DNA of 64,000 nt from CAIKMD01 sp963803265 (GTDB lineage Bacteria > Pseudomonadota > Alphaproteobacteria > ATCC43930 > CGMCC-115725), in contig CAWDLZ010000004.1 of the NCBI GenBank assembly GCA_963803265.1, forward strand, positions 248,001 to 312,000. The letters run 5' to 3'. Under the pieces are notes generated by a model that was not told the DNA's origin, ran no database searches, and saw nothing but the letters and a program-made list of their open reading frames with translations. How positions within the stretch are numbered: the first letter of the stretch is position 1; each line of letters begins with the position of its first letter. A program made the translations under genes and the position numbers. Shown one piece after another: positions 17,524-26,489 of this stretch.

Positions 17524-17667
17524 CCGCCGAGGATAGCGGGCCGATGGTCACGGTAAAGCAAGATCATCCCGCTTGCCGGGCCGGGATGGCGGCGGTATAG
17601 CGGGGAGCTTTTGAGCGAATCGGACGCAATCTCTCGGCGATAGCGGGCCGCAAGCGGGTGGCGAGGC

Positions 17668-18663
17668 GTGAGGGCACATCGGATCTTGGCGGCAGCCGGT
17701 TGCTTCGCGCTGCTGGTCGTGGCGAGCCTTGTTCCCGCCGTCCGGGTTGAAGCCAAGGACGCGACGATTTCGATCACGGTGCGCGCCGGCAAGGCCGACA
17801 GCCCGAATTACCGTCTGGCGCGACAGTTTTCCGAGGCGCTGGCGCTGGCAGCGAACGGCGCCTTGGCGCTCGAAGTCAAGGAAAGCCAGGGCAGCGTCGA
17901 GAACGTCATGGACGCGCCCGCGAGCGGCGCGAACACCGTGTTCATCGCCTCGCGTAGCGTCATCGTGCAAGCGCGCCGGGGTGCCAAGCCGTTCAAGAGG
18001 AACCCCGGCTATTTCGACATCCGCGCGCTGTTCCCGATCCCGTTCCAGACCGTCCATTGGGTGGTGCGCCAGGACAGCGGCGTGCAATCGCTCGCCGACC
18101 TCGCCGGACACAGCTTCATCCCGGGCAGCAAGGGCAGCATCGCCGAGCGGATCACCGCGACGGCGCTCCAGACGCTCGGGATCGAGAAACAGGTGCAGCT
18201 CATCGACATCGACGTGGCGGCCGCGCCGGCGGCGGTCATGGGCAACAAGGTCAGCGGGCTGGCCGTCGCCGGAAGCTTCCCGCTGCCGATGATCAACGAC
18301 CTCGCCAAGGCAACGCCGATCCGGCTGCTCGGGCTCGCGCCTCCCGACATCGCCAAGGTCGTCGCCGACGACGACAGCACGATCCGGCAGATCATCCCAC
18401 AAGGCACCTATCCCGGAATGACAGCCGACGTCGCCACGATCGCCGTCCCGGCCGGCGCCTACACCACGCGGCGGATGAGCGACGGCACGGCCTACGCGTT
18501 GACGAAAGCGTTCTGGTCTCAGCAATCGGCCTTGGCGGCGCGCAATCCCGCCTGGAGCGCCATGACCCAAGCCGCGATCCCGGCGCTCGGCATCCGGCTC
18601 CATGCCGGCGCGCTCCGCTATTACGACGAGGCCGGGATCGCGGTACCCGCCACGATGCGTTAG
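17668..18663 (+). CDS. TAXI family TRAP transporter solute-binding protein
   Basis: A 331-residue periplasmic protein with a signal peptide (about residues 1-30, ending VEAKDA). The TAXI-type body shows a GSKGSIAERITATAL segment, the 'S-V-N' binding-loop region near SQGSVENVMD, and GTYPGMTADVATIAVPA. TAXI receptors deliver organic acids or amino acids such as glutamate to a fused DctQM-type membrane pair. No TRAP membrane gene lies next to it, so it is an orphan receptor here. The start is GTG at 17668 with GCGAGG just before. Confidence 0.8.
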   Translation: MRAHRILAAAGCFALLVVASLVPAVRVEAKDATISITVRAGKADSPNYRLARQFSEALALAANGALALEVKESQGSVENVMDAPASGANTVFIASRSVIVQARRGAKPFKRNPGYFDIRALFPIPFQTVHWVVRQDSGVQSLADLAGHSFIPGSKGSIAERITATALQTLGIEKQVQLIDIDVAAAPAAVMGNKVSGLAVAGSFPLPMINDLAKATPIRLLGLAPPDIAKVVADDDSTIRQIIPQGTYPGMTADVATIAVPAGAYTTRRMSDGTAYALTKAFWSQQSALAARNPAWSAMTQAAIPALGIRLHAGALRYYDEAGIAVPATMR

Positions 18664-18687
18664 GCCCTTTCCGCACGCTCGCGAGAC

Positions 18688-19128
18688 CTAAGCAATCGAG
18701 CCCGGCACTAGCGCCGCGACCAGGAGGGCCAGCCAGCCTGCGATGAAGGCGGTGCCGCCCCAAGGCACCAGCGCCGCCAGCATCGGTGGCGCGCCTGCCG
18801 CCAGGACATCGAGGCTGGCGCTGAAGAGCACGAGCCCGGCGACGAAACACCAACCCGCGGCGGCGAGCCAAAGCCTTTGCGCTCGCCCGACCGCCGCCTG
18901 CGCATTCCCGGTCGCGCGAGCAGGGTTGGAATGGCGGCTGCGAGCGCGGCCGATAAGCGCCACGATGCCGACCAACGCCGCGGCATGGAAGAGGCCGTAG
19001 CGCGCCGATGTCTGCGCGAGATCGAGGCGCAGGGCGTCGCCGCCCAGAAGATGACGCGCCGCCGCGTCGGCGCCGACCGAAATCGCGCCGAACAGGCCGG
19101 CGACGGCAAGGAAGACGCGCTCGGTCAC
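18688..19128 (-). CDS. DUF423 family membrane protein
   Basis: A 146-residue protein of four membrane helices (about residues 5-25, 45-62, 88-108 and 120-142) with the family pattern GLFGAISVGADAAARHLL near the N-terminus and VPWGGTAFIAGW near the end. DUF423 proteins are small inner-membrane proteins of unknown function, common in proteobacteria. It begins 10 bases after the stop of the HpnL-like gene, so it is the last member of a three-gene minus-strand unit. Confidence 0.85.
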   Translation of the reverse strand: MTERVFLAVAGLFGAISVGADAAARHLLGGDALRLDLAQTSARYGLFHAAALVGIVALIGRARSRHSNPARATGNAQAAVGRAQRLWLAAAGWCFVAGLVLFSASLDVLAAGAPPMLAALVPWGGTAFIAGWLALLVAALVPGSIA

Positions 19129-19138
19129 CCCGCCCGCC

Positions 19139-20107
19139 TCAGGGACGAGGCTCGACCGGCGCCAGCAGCGTCGCCCGGAGCGGGTAAATCCAATAGACGA
19201 TCAACCCGGGCAAGGTCGAGATCACGATGACGCAGCGGAGCACCAAGAAGATGGTGCCGTAGGGGGTGCCGGAGGTCGAAGGCTCGAGCGCCACGCAGGC
19301 CGAGGCGAAGGCGCCCTCGCCGATGCCCAAGCCGCCTGGCGTGAAAGGCAGGCTGTTGGCGATCATGGCATAGATCCCGGCAATGCCATATTCGACCACG
19401 CTGAGCCCGCCGAACGGAAGCGCTGCGGCGACGGTGACGACCGCGAGCGCGACGAGAAATACCACCACCAAGGAAATCGCGAGACTGAGCAACACCGTGC
19501 GCCATTGCCGCGCATATTGCTGGAGGGCCTCGCCCGCCGCATCGATGATCGACGCGAGGCGCCGGGACCGGCCGGCGAAGATCAAATTGAGCAGCCGCGC
19601 GATCCGGTGCCCGAACAAGAACAACACGACGATCGCCGCGACGAAGAGCGCGGCAAGTGCGTACATCCCGTATTCGAACACGCCATAGTTTTTCGCTGGC
19701 CGGGTCAGCGTGGCCGCCACCCCAAGCAGGAGGAAGGCCCCGAGCCCGATCAGCCGATCGATGAAGATCGACAGCAAGGCGCCCGTCCGACGGCCATGCG
19801 AGGCATGATAGATATAGACCCCGCGCACGATATCGCCGCCCGCCGAGCCGGGCAGGAAGGTGGCAAAAAAAGCGCCCATCGTGACGATCCCGATGGTGTG
19901 CCAGAGCTGCAAGGCGAGACCCTGGGATCGCAACAGAAGATGCCAGCGCAATCCGGCGATCGGGATCGTCGCAAGGCAGGCGAGCGCGGCGAGAACCAGC
20001 AGGCCTGGATGCGTGAGCGCCCCGCGCAGCTGGCCGAGGTCAATGAGGCGGAAATAGAACAGCGCCGCCAAGAGAACTAGGCCCGCCGCGAAGCGCGCGA
20101 CTTTCAT
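19139..20107 (-). CDS. UPF0104 / lysylphosphatidylglycerol-synthase-type membrane protein, HpnL-like
   Basis: About 322 residues with seven to eight predicted membrane helices and the family motifs PGSAGGDIVRGVYIYH (residues ~80-95), IFIDRLIGLGAFLLLG and FTPGGLGIGEGAF. This domain is the membrane half of aminoacyl-phosphatidylglycerol synthases and also includes HpnL of hopanoid clusters. With hpnI/J/M/N in the same window, HpnL is an attractive but unproven identity. The ATG at 20107 is preferred to the TTG at 20113. The gene starts inside the 3' end of the metallophosphoesterase gene (68-base overlap), so translation is probably coupled. Confidence 0.82.
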   Translation of the reverse strand: MKVARFAAGLVLLAALFYFRLIDLGQLRGALTHPGLLVLAALACLATIPIAGLRWHLLLRSQGLALQLWHTIGIVTMGAFFATFLPGSAGGDIVRGVYIYHASHGRRTGALLSIFIDRLIGLGAFLLLGVAATLTRPAKNYGVFEYGMYALAALFVAAIVVLFLFGHRIARLLNLIFAGRSRRLASIIDAAGEALQQYARQWRTVLLSLAISLVVVFLVALAVVTVAAALPFGGLSVVEYGIAGIYAMIANSLPFTPGGLGIGEGAFASACVALEPSTSGTPYGTIFLVLRCVIVISTLPGLIVYWIYPLRATLLAPVEPRP

Positions 20108-21113
20108 CACCAAACGGCCATCCCTCCGGCCTGTGCCGGCGCAAGCTTATCACCGCGATCTCGCCGCGACAGTTGAAGCGCAACGACACGTCGCCGACGC
20201 CGAGACCGGCGCTGGTATAGCCGACCATCGGACCGAGGCGCCACTCTCCTCGGGCGGCGAAACGGCAGCGCCGCAGCCGGGTGAAGATCGGCCGGCCACC
20301 GGGGAGGCAGATTTGTCCGCCATGCGTATGCCCGCAAAGATAAAGCGAAGTGCCCGCGGCGGCCGCGTGGTCGGCCATCTCGCCCGAGTGCACGAGGGCG
20401 AGGCGGAAGCCGTCGGGTGCGTCGGCGAGGGCACGAGCGGCAGCCGGCGTATAGAAGCGATGCACATCGTCGAGGCCGGTCACGACGAGACGCTGGCCGT
20501 CGCGCTCCACGACGACCGAGCGGTTGAGCAGAACCTCTAAGCCCGAACGCTCGAGCACGCCGGCCATGGCGGCGGGATCGTGATTGCCGAGGACCGCGAG
20601 TTTGCGGTCCGTCACGCGCACGGCCTCGATCAAGCGCCGGAGCGGGGCGGTCGATTCCGCGAACGCCGCGCGCTTGGAGCCTTGGATATCGCCGGTCAAC
20701 GCGAGCAGATCGACCTCGAGGCCCGAAACGAGGGCGCGGGCGATCTCGGCGAGCTCGGGCAGGCAATCGAAATGCGTGTCGCTCAGATGCAGGATGCGGT
20801 AGCCCTCGAATGCCGGTGGCAGATCGGGAAACGAGAAAGCGATCTCGACAAGGCGAGGATCGAGCGCGTTGCGCCGGCCACGGCCGTGAAAGCCGAGCAG
20901 CCGCGCCGCACATTCGAAAGCAATGGCGCCGTAACCGAAGAGGGCGCTTTGCCAGTCCGATCGGCTGCCCTCCGGGGTGAACGAACGACCGAGCCGCTCG
21001 ATGGCGCGGCGGCGCTCTTCCCAGATTTCACGCGCCGAACCTTGGCTGACGCGGCGAACGGGCTCCGACCTTTCGCTCCGGACGGACGCGGCGATCGGAA
21101 CCATGACGTTCAT
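20040..21113 (-). CDS. Metallophosphoesterase (calcineurin-like)
   Basis: A 357-residue protein with all calcineurin-like metal motifs in order: LSDTHFD, LTGDIQGSK, LGNHDPAAM, then LVHSGE and the C-terminal CGHTHGGQ. The YkuE-type relatives hydrolyse UDP-2,3-diacylglucosamine or other phosphodiesters and often have an N-terminal membrane anchor; here the N-terminal 80 residues are Arg-rich with a weak hydrophobic patch instead. The start at 21113 has GAGG ten bases upstream; 21104 is an alternative. Its 3' end overlaps the HpnL-like gene by 68 bases. Confidence 0.85.
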   Translation of the reverse strand: MNVMVPIAASVRSERSEPVRRVSQGSAREIWEERRRAIERLGRSFTPEGSRSDWQSALFGYGAIAFECAARLLGFHGRGRRNALDPRLVEIAFSFPDLPPAFEGYRILHLSDTHFDCLPELAEIARALVSGLEVDLLALTGDIQGSKRAAFAESTAPLRRLIEAVRVTDRKLAVLGNHDPAAMAGVLERSGLEVLLNRSVVVERDGQRLVVTGLDDVHRFYTPAAARALADAPDGFRLALVHSGEMADHAAAAGTSLYLCGHTHGGQICLPGGRPIFTRLRRCRFAARGEWRLGPMVGYTSAGLGVGDVSLRFNCRGEIAVISLRRHRPEGWPFGDESRALRGGPSSLGGAVLFPPH

Positions 21114-21439
21114 GAGCAAGCGGCCTCGGACGGGACGGGGCAAGGACCGCGAGCGATTCTGGGCGGGTAAGGTAAAGAGATCGTGAAGGCTCGCGGGGGC
21201 GATCTCGTGCAATATCCGATCATACCGAGTTGGTCGCCGCCACTCGAATGGGCTGTCATGCCCGGACTTGTTCCCGGCATCCACGAATTCAAGCCGGGGG
21301 GGGCAGGCCCGGCAATGACGAACGGGGGTGAGCGCGCCGGCTCGGATCATGCTCCCCTCCGCCGCATCCGAAATTCGCTGACGGCCTTGCCCCGGGACCG
21401 CTATAAAGAGCCGTTCGGCCGCGTCCCGAGGGGTTTCAC
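21114..21439. other. Intergenic region with promoter space for two divergent genes
   Basis: This 326-base gap separates the divergent metallophosphoesterase and yajQ. No convincing gene is present. It contains a degenerate palindromic repeat element (see the repeat at 21252-21319), whose chance reading frame gives the 'PGTSPGMT'-type peptide often seen when such repeats are translated. The bases before yajQ hold its ribosome site (GAGGGGTTTCAC before the ATG at 21440). Confidence 0.6.
21252..21319. repeat. REP/RPE-like intergenic palindromic element
   Basis: The outer arms are GTCATGCCCGG near 21255 and CCCGGCAATGAC near 21308-21319, an imperfect inverted pair. Between them lies TTGTTCCCGGCATCCACG and a run of eight or more G. 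The wording 'GTCATGCCCGG...CCCGGCATCCACG' is typical of dispersed alphaproteobacterial intergenic repeats. Only one copy was noticed in this window. Confidence 0.5.
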
Positions 21440-21925
21440 ATGCCGAGCTTCGATATCGTATCCCGTCTCGATCTCGCCGAGGTCAACAACGCGCTCGCCG
21501 GCCTTGCCCGCGAGATCGCGACGCGCTTCGACTTCAAGGACAGCAAATCGAGCGTCACCGATGAGGAGGGCGTCCTCAAGATTCTCGCCGATGACGAGAT
21601 GAAGCTGCGCCAGATCCAAGAGCTGTTGAAGGTCCATATGACTCGGCGCAAGGTCGATGTCGGCGCGCTCGACTTCAAGCCGCCGGAAAAGGCCGCCGGC
21701 CAGACCGTGCGCCAGACCGTGGCACTCCGCCAGGGCATCGGCCAGGACGTAGCCAAGCGCATCGTGCGCGAAATCAAGGACGGCAAGATCAAGGTGCAAG
21801 CCTCGATCCAGGGCGACGAGCTCCGGATTTCGGGCAAGAAGCGCGACGATCTGCAAGCCGCGATCGCCCTCGTGCGCGGCCTCAAGATCGAGCAGCCGCT
21901 GCAGTATTTGAACTTCCGCGACTAA
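21440..21925 (+). CDS. yajQ: YajQ family nucleotide-binding protein
   Basis: A 161-residue protein with the full YajQ signature: MPSFDIVSRLDLAEVNNAL at the start, EIATRFDFKDSKSSV, KRIVREIKDGKIKVQASIQG and VRISGKKRDDLQ-like segment near the end. The family has two ferredoxin-like domains, binds nucleotides, and includes cyclic-di-GMP effectors that act with a LysR-type regulator. The start ATG has a GAGGGG ribosome site. It is a single-gene unit here, convergent with the NeuB-like gene. Confidence 0.95.
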   Translation: MPSFDIVSRLDLAEVNNALAGLAREIATRFDFKDSKSSVTDEEGVLKILADDEMKLRQIQELLKVHMTRRKVDVGALDFKPPEKAAGQTVRQTVALRQGIGQDVAKRIVREIKDGKIKVQASIQGDELRISGKKRDDLQAAIALVRGLKIEQPLQYLNFRD

Positions 21926-21937
21926 CGGCGGGGCCGG

Positions 21938-22993
21938 CTAATCGCACCAGTCGCCGGAGCGCAGGCCCTCGCCGATCTCGATCGGGCGCGCGGCGCGGCT
22001 GCCTTCGACGCGATCGAGAAAGCGCGGATGACTGCCGAGGCTCTGCTGGCCCGGCCGCAGGATGGCGAAGTTCTCGCCTTCGTGCAGCGCTTCGCCGGCC
22101 GCGATGGTGCGCGTCGCCTGGAGGCCGCGGCGCGCGAAGCCCGCGAGTTCCCGCTCGACCGGCAGCACCCGCTTGATGCCGTCGCCGAGCGCTTCCTCGG
22201 CGGCGCGCACCTCGAGCACCAGCCGCGACAACTGCTCGGGCGTCAAGGCGAAGGCGTGGTCCGGCCCGGGCAGGCGCTGGTCGAGGGTGTAGTGCTTTTC
22301 GATGACGCGCGCGCCGAGCCCGACCGACGCGACCGGGCCGACGGTCGGCTCGCGACTGTGGTCCGAAAGCCCCGCGGCGACGCCGAAGCGTTGCGCCAGC
22401 CAGGGAATGACGCGCAGGTTGAGGCTCGAGATCGGCGCCGGATATTTGGCCGTGCATTGCAGCAGGCAGAGCTCCTTCCCGCCCGCGGCGCGGAAGGTCT
22501 CGACCGCCCAGGCGATGTCCTCCTCGACGCTGGCCCCGGTCGACATCACCACCGGCTTGCCCGAGCGGGCGGCGAGACGAATGAGATGGACGTGGCTGAT
22601 TTCGTAGGAAGCGACCTTGTGGACCGCGACATGAGGATCGATGGCGGCGAAATCCTCGGGCGAGAACGGCGTCGACATGAAATCGATTTGGACCTCGCGG
22701 CAATAATCGGACAGCACCGGCACCATCTCGTAAGGCATCGCGAGATCGGCGAAGATCTCGCCGATGTCTTCCGCGATGCCGGCATCCGAAAGATAGGCGC
22801 TCTGTCCCGCGTTCGGCACGTACACCGTCTCTGGCCGGTAGGTTTGGAACTTGACCGCATCGGCGCCCGCCTCGGCCGCCACGTCGATGAGGGCGCGGGC
22901 CATGGCGAGGTCGCGCTTCGCGCTGCCCATGCGCCAATTCGAGCCCGCTTCGGCGATGATGTAAACGCGTCCGGAATTCCAGCTTTGCTTCAC
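21938..22993 (-). CDS. N-acetylneuraminate synthase family enzyme (NeuB/PseI type) with SAF domain
   Basis: A 351-residue enzyme of the PEP-dependent sialic-acid-synthase family. Visible motifs in order are IIAEAGSNW, DAVKFQTY, DFMSTPFSPED, HKVASYEIS, PVVMSTGAS, LLQCTAKYPAP, GLSDHS and VIEKHYTLD (active-site His). A C-terminal antifreeze-like SAF domain starts around residue 290 (GLQATRTIAAGEAL). It makes a nine-carbon acid from PEP and a hexosamine, for surface glycans or protein glycosylation. Sialic, legionaminic and pseudaminic acid cannot be separated by eye. The GTG start at 22993 follows GAGG by seven bases and overlaps the methyltransferase stop by four bases. Confidence 0.88.
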   Translation of the reverse strand: MKQSWNSGRVYIIAEAGSNWRMGSAKRDLAMARALIDVAAEAGADAVKFQTYRPETVYVPNAGQSAYLSDAGIAEDIGEIFADLAMPYEMVPVLSDYCREVQIDFMSTPFSPEDFAAIDPHVAVHKVASYEISHVHLIRLAARSGKPVVMSTGASVEEDIAWAVETFRAAGGKELCLLQCTAKYPAPISSLNLRVIPWLAQRFGVAAGLSDHSREPTVGPVASVGLGARVIEKHYTLDQRLPGPDHAFALTPEQLSRLVLEVRAAEEALGDGIKRVLPVERELAGFARRGLQATRTIAAGEALHEGENFAILRPGQQSLGSHPRFLDRVEGSRAARPIEIGEGLRSGDWCD

Positions 22994-23844
22994 GGCTGAA
23001 CCTCGCTGAGGGCCTGCGCGCGCTTGCGGCATTTGAACAGGCGGTTTTGCCCGTACTGGCCAAGGCCGCCGGGATGCTGCGCGGAAAGCGCGATGTTCAA
23101 TCGTGTCGCTGCCTCGACCAGCGGATGGTCATAGTCGACGACGCCGCCATTCGTCATCGGCACGAGGACGTAGAGGACCAGATCATGCAGGCTGATGAAG
23201 TCTTCGATCTCGACGAGATCGAGGCCGGCCGAAGGCAGAAACGGCAGGATCGTCGCTTCGTCGAAGAAGCGGTTGAATTCCGCCGGCTTGCGCGCCGGAA
23301 GGCCGACCCGTTCGCGCGCCTCGTTCTGCGCCGCATAAGTCTGCCGCGAATTCTCGATCATCAAGAGATGGCCGCCCGGCTTGAGCCGCTCGGCGAGCGC
23401 GGCGATGGCAAGACGTTGCAGCGCGTCGGAATGGAGATTGATGAGGCACCGGTCGGTGAAAACCACGTCGTAGGCCGCCATCGGCACCGCGAGATCCAGC
23501 ACGTTGCCGACCTCGAAACGCAAGACGCGGTCGGGAATGCCGCGCGCCGCTTTCAGCGCGTTCGCCGCCGCGATCATTTCCGCGATCAAGTCTAGCCCGA
23601 GGAAGGTCGCCTCGGGGAAGGCATCGACGAGGCTCAAGCAGTTCAGGCCATTGCCGCACCCGACTTCGAGGATCGCGAGCCGGCCGCCACGGTCGGATTC
23701 GATGTGGCGCAGCGCGCGCACCAGCGCGTCGATTTCCACGGCCTTGGCCGTCGCGGTCTTGGTCGTCGCGCGCAGGCTCGTGCCGTATCGCGTCGCCCAA
23801 TCCTGCCAGTGGCTCTTGACGCTATCGAGGTCCATGCTCGTCAT
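22990..23844 (-). CDS. Class I SAM-dependent methyltransferase
   Basis: A 284-residue Rossmann-fold methyltransferase with motif I LEVGCGNGLN near residue 58, an acidic motif II in TFLGLDLIAEMI, and the post-I segment FTDRCLINL followed by LKPGGHLLMIEN. The N-terminus (SHWQDWATRYGTSLRATT) is like that of methyltransferases found in surface-polysaccharide and sialic-acid-type clusters. It overlaps the downstream NeuB-like gene by four bases, so the pair probably acts on the same glycan. Acceptor unknown. Confidence 0.85.
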   Translation of the reverse strand: MTSMDLDSVKSHWQDWATRYGTSLRATTKTATAKAVEIDALVRALRHIESDRGGRLAILEVGCGNGLNCLSLVDAFPEATFLGLDLIAEMIAAANALKAARGIPDRVLRFEVGNVLDLAVPMAAYDVVFTDRCLINLHSDALQRLAIAALAERLKPGGHLLMIENSRQTYAAQNEARERVGLPARKPAEFNRFFDEATILPFLPSAGLDLVEIEDFISLHDLVLYVLVPMTNGGVVDYDHPLVEAATRLNIALSAQHPGGLGQYGQNRLFKCRKRAQALSEVQP

Positions 23845-24036
23845 CCAGCCGTCATCGCCGCGATTAGAACGGCCGAGCCGTTAATTTTCCATTAACCACG
23901 CTCGCAGAACCGGCTGCCGCATCGTGCTTGTTACACCGCCGTCTTTTTGCCTATGGTTCGCCCGAGCGGCCAACCGTAGCGCGATCGCGGAGCCGCGCGA
24001 CGCTTGCCCGCGCCGCATCTTGTCGATGAGCATGTC

Positions 24037-26394
24037 ATGAACCGATTCGGCATCGGCCAGGCCGTGACGCGCACCGAGGATCCGCGCTTTCTCACCGGGC
24101 GCGGCAGCTTCGTCGCCGACATCAACCTGCCGCGCCAGGCCCATGGCGTGCTGGTTCTGTCGCCCCACGCGCAGGCGGCTCTGAAGCGGATCGACGCCGT
24201 GCGCGCCACCGCGATGCCGGGCGTGATCGCCGTCCTGACCGGCGCGGACGCGGCCGCGGATGGGCTTCAGCCGATGACCGCACGCGTCAACCCGGAAGAT
24301 TTGGGCGGTCGCAAATCCTATCGCACCCCGCGCCCGTTGCTTGCGGTGGACCGCGTGCGCTGCGTCGGCGACCGAGTTGCCTTCGTCGTCGCCGAGACCG
24401 AAGCGCAGGCGCGCGACGCCGCCGAGCTGGACGCGGTCGAGTACGAGCCCCTGCCGGCGGTCATGGACCTTGCCGAGGCGGTCGGCGGCGGCGCGCCGAT
24501 CCTGTGGCCCGAATGCCCGACCGGCAATGTCTGCATGGAATTCCAGTTCGGTGACAGATCCGCCACCGATGCCGCGTTCGCCGACGCCGAGCACGTCGTC
24601 GCGCTCCGCCTCGCCAATCAACGGATCGCCGCGAACTCGCTCGAGCCGCGCGGCGTGATCGCGCAGTACGACGCCGCCGAGGACAGCTACACGATTTATT
24701 CGAGCTCGCAGAATCCGCATGGTGTCCGCAGTTTCGTCGCGCAATCGGTGCTGCGCATTCCCGAGACCAAGGTCCGGGTGATCGCGCCCGATGTCGGCGG
24801 CGGCTTCGGGCTGAAAGGAAGTCCGCACGCCGAGGACGCGATCGTGCCTTGGGCATCGCGGCGGTGCCTGCGGCCGGTGAAATGGGTCCCGACGCGCTCC
24901 GAGGCATTGCTGAGCGATAACCAGGCCCGCGACCAGATCATCGCGGGCGAGATCGCGCTCGACGCGGCCGGCAGGATTCTTGGGCTACGCGCGCGCGGGC
25001 TGCACGGGGTCGGCGCCTATGCGGTCGGGACCGGCGCCGTGCCGCTGCTGTTCTCGCTGTTGTTCCTCCCGAACGTCTATGACGTGCAGGCGATCGACCT
25101 CGAAACGCGCGGGGTGCTGACCAACACCGCGACGATCACTTCGTACCGCGGCGCCGGCCGGCCGGAAGCGGCTTATCTGATCGAGCGCCTGGTCGAGCGC
25201 GCGGCGCGCGTGACCGGCATCGATGCGATCGAGCTGCGGCGGCGAAACTTCATCCGCCCCGAGGCGATGCCCTACCGATCCGCGACCGGCCCCATTTTCG
25301 ACAGCGACGCCTTCGAGCGCATCATGGAGCGCTGCCGCGAGCTGAGCGATTGGAGCGGCTTCGCCGCGCGCCGAGAAGCGGCCCAAGCACGCGGCCGGCT
25401 ACTGGGCCGGGCACTCAGCTACTACATCGAGCAAGGCGGCAATTTCAACGAGCGCATGGAGCTGCGTTTCGATCCCGGCGGCACCGTGACCATCGTCGCC
25501 GGGACCCATTCGCACGGGCAGGGCCACGCCACCACCTATGCGCAGATGGTATCGGAGTGGCTCGGCGTGCCGTTCGCGTCGATCCGCTTCGTCCAAGGCG
25601 ACACCGACAAGGTGCCGTTCGGGCGCGGCAGCTTCGCCGCGCGGAGCTCGATGGTCGGCGGCTGCGCGCTGATGAAGGCAGCGGACGCGATCCTGGCCAA
25701 AGCCAAGCCGATGGCGGCGGCGCTCTTGGAAGCGGCAGCGGACGATCTCGTCTTCAAGGACGGCAAATTCGAGATCGCGGGAACCGACCGCGCGATCGCG
25801 CTTCCCGAGGTCGCCAAGGCGTTCTATCGCGCGAGCGGAATCACGAACCAGCTCGGGCTGGGGCTCGAGGCGAGCGGGAGCTATGCCACGGACCCGGCGA
25901 ATTATCCCAATGGCTGCCATATCTGCGAGGTCGAGATCGATCCCGAGACCGGCGCCGCGACGCTCGCCCGCTACGTCGTCGTCGACGATGTCGGGCGCGC
26001 GATCAATCCGCTCATCTGCGAAGGCCAGGTGCATGGCGGACTGGCGCAAGGCATCGGCCAGGCGCTGGGCGAAGCGATCGTCTACGATCCGCGCTCGGGC
26101 CAGCTGCTCTCGGGCAGCTTTCTCGACTATGCCATGCCGCGCGCCGGCGATTTCCCGGACTTCGTCACCGCGTTCGAGGAAATTCGCTGCACGACCAATC
26201 CGCTTGGCGTCAAGGGAGTCGGCGAGGCCGGCGCGATCGGCGCGCCGCCGACCGTGATCAACGCCATCCTCGACGCGCTGGCCCCGCTCGCGGTTGAGGA
26301 CATCGTGATGCCGGCCACGCCGTTCCGGATCTGGCAGGCGATCGCGCGCGCGACTTCGGCAGCGCCTCTTGCCTCGCCGCGCCCCAGCCGGTAG
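24037..26394 (+). CDS. Molybdenum hydroxylase (xanthine dehydrogenase family) large subunit
   Basis: A 785-residue molybdopterin-cytosine-dinucleotide-binding subunit. Family landmarks are the N-terminal a/b hammerhead domain (GIGQAVTRTEDPRFLTGRG), DVGGGFGLKG, SYRGAGRPEA, GTHSHGQGHATTYAQM, GSFAARSSMVGG, and the C-terminal GVGEAGAIGAPP carrying the catalytic Glu. It is CoxL-like in size, but the CoxL active-site loop was not seen, so the substrate is more likely an aldehyde or N-heterocycle. The FAD and 2Fe-2S subunits that normally complete the enzyme are not adjacent. ATG 24037 is chosen over a further upstream frame because a GATGAG site precedes it. Confidence 0.9.
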   Translation: MNRFGIGQAVTRTEDPRFLTGRGSFVADINLPRQAHGVLVLSPHAQAALKRIDAVRATAMPGVIAVLTGADAAADGLQPMTARVNPEDLGGRKSYRTPRPLLAVDRVRCVGDRVAFVVAETEAQARDAAELDAVEYEPLPAVMDLAEAVGGGAPILWPECPTGNVCMEFQFGDRSATDAAFADAEHVVALRLANQRIAANSLEPRGVIAQYDAAEDSYTIYSSSQNPHGVRSFVAQSVLRIPETKVRVIAPDVGGGFGLKGSPHAEDAIVPWASRRCLRPVKWVPTRSEALLSDNQARDQIIAGEIALDAAGRILGLRARGLHGVGAYAVGTGAVPLLFSLLFLPNVYDVQAIDLETRGVLTNTATITSYRGAGRPEAAYLIERLVERAARVTGIDAIELRRRNFIRPEAMPYRSATGPIFDSDAFERIMERCRELSDWSGFAARREAAQARGRLLGRALSYYIEQGGNFNERMELRFDPGGTVTIVAGTHSHGQGHATTYAQMVSEWLGVPFASIRFVQGDTDKVPFGRGSFAARSSMVGGCALMKAADAILAKAKPMAAALLEAAADDLVFKDGKFEIAGTDRAIALPEVAKAFYRASGITNQLGLGLEASGSYATDPANYPNGCHICEVEIDPETGAATLARYVVVDDVGRAINPLICEGQVHGGLAQGIGQALGEAIVYDPRSGQLLSGSFLDYAMPRAGDFPDFVTAFEEIRCTTNPLGVKGVGEAGAIGAPPTVINAILDALAPLAVEDIVMPATPFRIWQAIARATSAAPLASPRPSR

Positions 26395-26413
26395 AACGGC
26401 TCGAAGCCTCGAT

Positions 26414-26489
26414 GTCCCCTTCGTCTAGAGGCCCAGGACACCGCCCTCTCACGGCGGTAACACCGGTTCGAATCCGGTAGGGGACGCCA
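26414..26489 (+). tRNA. tRNA-Glu (anticodon CTC)
   Basis: The cloverleaf can be drawn directly. The acceptor stem is GTCCCCT (26414-26420) with AGGGGAC (26479-26485), followed by a discriminator G and an encoded CCA at 26487-26489. The anticodon stem CCGCC/GGCGG encloses the loop CTCTCAC, with anticodon CTC at 26448-26450. The T arm is CCGGTTCGAATCCGG. The D arm carries TCTAGAGGCCCAGGA. This matches bacterial tRNA-Glu. It directly precedes a gene-poor segment. Confidence 0.96.

Noticed and set aside
17524..17667. Cobalamin riboswitch before bluB
   Set aside because: No B12-box-like sequence or suitable stem set could be found in the 140 bases between the divergent genes.
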